NCBI GenBank assembly: GCA_903934745.1
Contig: CAIZOZ010000356.1
Span: 1-9,406, forward strand
Length of the DNA stretch: 9,406 bases
From: an uncultured cyanobacterium
GTDB taxonomy: Bacteria > Cyanobacteriota > Cyanobacteriia > PCC-6307 > Cyanobiaceae
Direction of reading: 5' to 3'
Each line of letters begins with the position of its first letter. The first letter of the stretch is position 1. This document shows positions 6,617 through 9,406 of this stretch, piece after piece. Position numbers and translations under genes: made by a program. The notes under the pieces were generated by a model. It did not search any database. It was not told the DNA's origin and saw only the letters and a program-made list of their open reading frames with translations.

Positions 6617-7171
6617 TTAGGTGAGCCGCTCGAGCTGGGCCATGGTCTCGAGCTTGAAGCGCAGGCGGGTGCGGCGCTCGCCGTCGATGCTGGAGGTGTC
6701 GAGGGGCTGGCCACCGATGTGGCGGTACACGGGCAGCAAGCGGTCGGTGCAGGTGGCATCAGCGGTTTTCAGGCCCAGCTCCAGGGCCTGCTGGGCCGCC
6801 GTGCGCATGAAGTTCCGCAGGCCGGAGAGATCGGCGTCACGCCGCGAGAACAGGGCCAGAATCTCGCAATGACCCTCCAGTGGCGGCGGCGGCTCAAAGC
6901 CGAGGATCGCGCTCTGATGCTCGGCGAGCCGGCAGTTCAGGGCGATGGCGGTGTCCACGGCGCCAAGGCCAGCGCCCCCTGGATCACGCAATAGAAAAAC
7001 AACCTGATCTGCATAGGGAATACGAGTGCGAATACGGCCGGCACTGTCATCCCAGTGCCAGAGGCGCCGCACCAGCAGGTTGGCCTTGGCGCGGGCGAAG
7101 GCGGCGTAAAAGGCCCGTTCGTAGCCGGCGAGCGCCTCGGGATCAGCAGGATCGAGCCGTTGAAGAATCAA
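6617..7171 (-). CDS. GNAT-fold acyltransferase-like protein
   Basis: A 184-residue soluble protein that I cannot place in a named family. The strand/helix order suggests a GNAT fold: strands QVVFLLRD (56-63) and GLGAVDTAIAL (68-78), strand CEILALFSRRD (102-112) where GNATs carry their EI.LFV-type beta4, helix LRNFMRTAAQQALELGL (118-134), strand TADATCT (136-142), then LLPVYRHIGGQPLD (145-158) matching the typical xxxYxxxGF region, and a final strand RRTRLRFKLE (166-175). The glycine-rich acyl-CoA loop is not obvious, so the cofactor is uncertain; N-acyl amino acid synthase-like GNATs are one comparison. The start is TTG 7171, the only usable one before the conserved region, with no Shine-Dalgarno. 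It begins 16 bases after the stop of the EcsC remnant and is followed 35 bases later by the CoaBC-like gene, so co-transcription is likely. Confidence 0.65.
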   Translation of the reverse strand: MILQRLDPADPEALAGYERAFYAAFARAKANLLVRRLWHWDDSAGRIRTRIPYADQVVFLLRDPGGAGLGAVDTAIALNCRLAEHQSAILGFEPPPPLEGHCEILALFSRRDADLSGLRNFMRTAAQQALELGLKTADATCTDRLLPVYRHIGGQPLDTSSIDGERRTRLRFKLETMAQLERLT

Positions 7172-7187
7172 GGGCGCAAGGGGGAAA

Positions 7188-7469
7188 TCACTCGATGATT
7201 CTCACGTCGATCAGCTCAATATCGATCACCTCCACCGCCTGATCACGGCTGGTCCTGGCTCGGGCCGCTGAATCCCCTGCCCCGCCAGCCAGAGCCGCGG
7301 AGGCGAACGCACCCAGGCGACGGGTGCTCCCGTCGTCGAGACCAGCGCCAAGAATGCCGCCCAGCACGGGAATCAAGCGCTCCAGGCCCAGCAGTCCGCA
7401 CTCACCGACGCGACCGACCAAGGCAAAACCGACCGCCCGGTTGATCGCCTGCAGCCCACCACACTCAAA
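7188..7469 (-). pseudogene. EcsC-family protein, C-terminal remnant
   Basis: The frame reads FECGGLQAINRAVGFALVGR, continues through ERLIPVLGGILGAGLDD and STRRLGAFASAAL, and ends at TGA 7188-7190. This matches the C-terminal half of EcsC-like proteins as I remember them: INxxVGFRL, K/RxIPxxGGxxGGxxD, then TRxxG/xxA. EcsC proteins run to some 250 residues, so most of the N-terminal part is missing. Similarity starts directly after the stop of mqo. Upstream of that the same frame runs through the mqo tail as GC-rich nonsense, with no ATG, GTG or TTG before 7421. A TTG at 7421 could still give a 77-residue product that cuts into the motif. I infer a 5'-truncated gene, probably cut when mqo took its present position. 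The next gene starts 16 bases on, suggesting an ancestral operon. A genuine small gene is the alternative. Confidence 0.55.
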
Positions 7470-7471
7470 CG

Positions 7472-8965
7472 CTAGGCCGCTTCGCTGCGCCGATCGAGGG
7501 GGCCATCGCTGCCTGACGAGCGACTCTCCGCCGCCACCGCCTCAACCGACTCCCCATGCAACTCCCGGGCCAGCCGCTGGCGATCCACCCAGCAATCCAG
7601 CTGGGCCGCAATCACCTCCAGATCCCGTTCGGCATTGCCCAGGCAGCAGGTGCCGCCAGGGGAGGGGGTGACGTTGAAGATCAGCCTGGGGATCGCCGGG
7701 ATACTCACCTCCCCGAGCATCAGGCGACGGTTGCGCTTGTCGATCAGCTGGGGCCGTACGCCGCCATAGCCCTTGGCAAAGCGCAGATCCTCCAGCTTCA
7801 TGCCGGGCACAATCTTGCGGGCATCGGCCAGGAACAGACGGCGGCCCAGCCAGGGCAGCTCGAACAGCAGGTTGCGCACGATGTAGCTCCGGATATCGGC
7901 CACGCTGAACAGCTGCCAGAACACGGCAAGCACGGCCCAATCAAGTCGCAGCACCTGCAGGAACTGCCAGAACGAGGCCGGCCGGTAACGCTCCAGCAAC
8001 GGCAATAGCAGCGCCGTGGGGCCGAAGCGGGTCTTGCCGGGGGCCCGCACATCCGGATCGCCATGGATCGCGGCAAAGGGCAGCTTATCGTTTTGCACGG
8101 TGTAGACCTTGCCGCGCAGCAGATCAGGCGTGAAGTAAAAACTGCCCGCCACCGGCAGGCAGGAGTACTCCAGACCGAAACCCAGCCGCTGGGCCAGCAA
8201 CAGGCTGTGGGCGCCGGCATTGACCACCACATGGCGGGCCCGCAGCGTGCGGCGTCCGGTGGGGCCCCGCAGCTCCACCCGAATGGCATCGGCCTCCGGC
8301 ACGAGCCGCTCGGCCTCAGTGCCCAGCTGCAGATCCAGCTGGCGGCCGCTGCCGGCCAAGGCCAGGCGCGCCTGCTGCACAAACGACTCGGCCAGGGCCT
8401 CGTAATCCACCGCGGTAGGCGAATGGCGGATGCCGATCGCCACGATCTCCTCGGGGCGCAACACCCCATCCACCAGGGCCACGGCCGGCTCCCACTCGGC
8501 GATCTGCGCTTTCTCCAGCAGCTCCATCGCCGGGAAATGGGGCGAGAAGCTGGCAAAGCGCTGGCGCAGGAAGGCACATTCCCGCTCCCCCACCGCCAGC
8601 ACCAGCTTGGGGGTGCGGAACACACAGCGACGGGCCTGCTCGGGCGCCAGCAACTCGGCGTAGCGGCCGATCATCTCGGCGGTGTGCTTCACCGAGCGCG
8701 CCTTCTCGAGGCTGTAGTTGGTCTCGATGTCACCGCAGTGGATCGTCTGACTGTTGTTGGTGGCACGGGAGTTGACCTGGGCCAGCTGGTCGTAGCGCTC
8801 CACCAGGGTGAGGTGGCCGAGGTCGGTGTAACGGGCCAGTTCAAACAGCAGGGCGGTGCCACACACGCCGCCGCCGATGATCAGCACATCGGTTTCAGCG
8901 ACAGGGATATCGGCGGATGGAATGGCGGCGGACTCGGACACCGGCAGCGGCTGGCAAGGCTCCAT
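7472..8965 (-). CDS. mqo: Malate:quinone oxidoreductase family FAD protein
   Basis: FAD-dependent peripheral membrane dehydrogenase expected to oxidise malate to oxaloacetate and pass electrons to the quinone pool. Residues 26-46 form the Rossmann FAD site, DVLIIGGGVCGTALLFELAR, followed by the acidic strand end LVERYD (54-59). The segment NNSQTIHCGDIETNYS (70-85) marks the branch that, from memory, includes the Mqo of Helicobacter and Campylobacter and of marine picocyanobacteria, rather than the E. coli-type sequence. Later marks: VVVNAGAHSLLLAQRLG, KTRFGPTALLLPLLERY, and the C-terminal FAD contact NVTPSPGGTCCLGNA. The length of 497 is normal. The ~25-residue Ser/Ala-rich tail (GESVEAVAAESRSSG onward) looks unconserved. 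The ATG at 8965 lacks a clear Shine-Dalgarno, and ~25 variable residues precede the FAD fold. The substrate could be another 2-hydroxy acid, as sequence alone does not settle it. Confidence 0.85.
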   Translation of the reverse strand: MEPCQPLPVSESAAIPSADIPVAETDVLIIGGGVCGTALLFELARYTDLGHLTLVERYDQLAQVNSRATNNSQTIHCGDIETNYSLEKARSVKHTAEMIGRYAELLAPEQARRCVFRTPKLVLAVGERECAFLRQRFASFSPHFPAMELLEKAQIAEWEPAVALVDGVLRPEEIVAIGIRHSPTAVDYEALAESFVQQARLALAGSGRQLDLQLGTEAERLVPEADAIRVELRGPTGRRTLRARHVVVNAGAHSLLLAQRLGFGLEYSCLPVAGSFYFTPDLLRGKVYTVQNDKLPFAAIHGDPDVRAPGKTRFGPTALLLPLLERYRPASFWQFLQVLRLDWAVLAVFWQLFSVADIRSYIVRNLLFELPWLGRRLFLADARKIVPGMKLEDLRFAKGYGGVRPQLIDKRNRRLMLGEVSIPAIPRLIFNVTPSPGGTCCLGNAERDLEVIAAQLDCWVDRQRLARELHGESVEAVAAESRSSGSDGPLDRRSEAA

Positions 8966-9031
8966 GCTGCAGGATCAACGCCCCCACCCCCGAGGGGTCC
9001 GCAGCGGAACGGATCCGCCCCAGCCGTGATC

Positions 9032-9037
9032 TATGCT
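9032..9037 (+). promoter_or_regulatory. Candidate -10 box for tRNA-Val
   Basis: TATGCT (two mismatches from TATAAT) lies 45 bases before the tRNA, in the gap between the divergent mqo and tRNA genes. No clear -35 hexamer is seen, so support is weak. Confidence 0.25.
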
Positions 9038-9045
9038 GCCCCACG

Positions 9046-9070
9046 AGCCACGGACCAGATCCTGGTGGCT
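9046..9070. other. Imperfect hairpin just upstream of tRNA-Val
   Basis: AGCCAC-GGA, loop CCAGA, TCC-(TG)-GTGGCT: a nine-pair stem with a two-base bulge, ending six bases before the tRNA 5' end. It would lie in the 5' leader of the tRNA transcript and could bear on RNase P processing, or be chance in GC-rich DNA. Confidence 0.3.
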
Positions 9071-9076
9071 GCACTT

Positions 9077-9148
<72 letters not shown>

Positions 9149-9171
9149 TCTATTTTCTTCGGGAATTCTCA

Positions 9172-9187
9172 GCGGTCTTGCGGTCTT
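9172..9187 (+). repeat. Tandem 8-base direct repeat
   Basis: GCGGTCTT occurs twice head to tail (9172-9179 and 9180-9187), between the tRNA and the integrase-like frame. Integrases often have short repeated arm-type binding sites near their gene, so this is a candidate, but an 8-base duplication can arise by slippage. Confidence 0.45.
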
Positions 9188-9188
9188 C

Positions 9189-9198
9189 TGTGATCACA
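9189..9198. promoter_or_regulatory. Palindrome TGTGATCACA, candidate operator
   Basis: A perfect 10-base palindrome ending seven bases before the ATG at 9206. It resembles half-sites of the CRP family (TGTGA...TCACA) without the usual six-base spacer, so a canonical CRP or NtcA site is not supported. A repressor operator for the downstream frame is possible. Confidence 0.25.
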
Positions 9199-9205
9199 AA
9201 CCGCG

Positions 9206-9406
9206 ATGGCTTCCATCCGCCCGATCAAGGGGCGTTGGCAGGTTCAGATCCGGCGAGATGCGCGTTGGTTCCCTCTGCCATTCGCTCTCCGGTTTGAACT
9301 GTGCCCGGTGATCAACCATGAACGCCTCATTAGTCTTGGACTACCCCACTTTCGAGTGACCCTGCTCAGGCCGCTATTGGAGTTGGCCACAGCTGCATCG
9401 GAAGGC
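9206..9406 (+). CDS. Integrase-like N-terminus, partial at window edge
   Basis: An open frame from ATG 9206 stays open for 67 codons to the end of the window. The first residues, MASIRPIKGRWQVQIRRDA, resemble the N-terminal arm-binding strand of tyrosine recombinases that often start MASIRKRKGRWQ. After about residue 19 the sequence (RWFPLPFALRF onward) no longer resembles the expected integrase continuation (SKTF..K.DAEAWA), so this may be a degenerate remnant or a rearranged gene. I could not find the expected continuation in the other two frames. Supporting context is strong: it lies 58 bases downstream of a tRNA and points away from it, the classic arrangement of an island integrase, and base composition drops by eye after the tRNA. 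The catalytic domain, if any, lies outside the window. Confidence 0.4.
   Translation, partial: MASIRPIKGRWQVQIRRDARWFPLPFALRFELCPVINHERLISLGLPHFRVTLLRPLLELATAASEG

Noticed and set aside
5658..6620. 320-codon plus-strand open frame opposite the CoaBC-like gene
   Set aside because: Typical low-complexity Gln/Arg/His shadow of a minus-strand gene with clear motifs.
9189..9198. TGTGATCACA as a canonical CRP or NtcA site
   Set aside because: CRP sites need a six-base spacer between half-sites and NtcA sites are GTA-N8-TAC; neither fits, so only a generic operator is suggested.

Overview
This high-GC window reads as chromosome from a picocyanobacterium of the Synechococcus/Cyanobium group. Three things point there. 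The Rieske protein (PetC) and cytochrome f (PetA) of the photosynthetic cytochrome b6f complex lie side by side. A DUF3067 protein, a family I know from cyanobacteria and plastids, sits divergently beside petC. The flanking genes (tatC, lgt, cobM) fit a small cyanobacterial genome.

Layout. 22-897 (+) is tatC, with an unusual acidic/Ala-rich N-terminal extension. 974-1348 (-) is the DUF3067 gene, convergent with tatC and divergent from petC. 1448-4737 (+) is a tight run petC-petA-lgt-cobM. 4791-5312 (+) is a small coiled-coil lipoprotein of unknown role. From 5325 to 8965 everything is on the minus strand. In transcription order it is a malate:quinone oxidoreductase (mqo), a 5'-truncated EcsC-family remnant, a small GNAT-fold protein with a TTG start, and a CoaBC-like flavoprotein fusion whose active-site motifs look archaeal rather than bacterial. 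At 9077-9148 (+) is tRNA-Val(CAC). The last ~260 bases look less GC-rich by eye and begin an open frame whose first ~18 residues resemble the N-terminus of a tyrosine integrase.

How the genes relate. PetC carries a twin-arginine signal-anchor, so the TatC next door is the translocase component expected to insert it. Cytochrome f has a Sec-type signal peptide and a CxxCH haem site. Lgt attaches diacylglycerol to lipobox cysteines, and the 4791-5312 product is a plausible substrate. cobM belongs to corrinoid synthesis, coaBC to coenzyme A synthesis and mqo to malate oxidation into the quinone pool.

The left two thirds is ordinary core genome. The most unusual material is the minus-strand block 5325-7469 and the tRNA-Val/integrase-like junction at the right edge, which resembles the end of a genomic island. 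I found no CRISPR array, insertion sequence, rRNA or clear new defence system.
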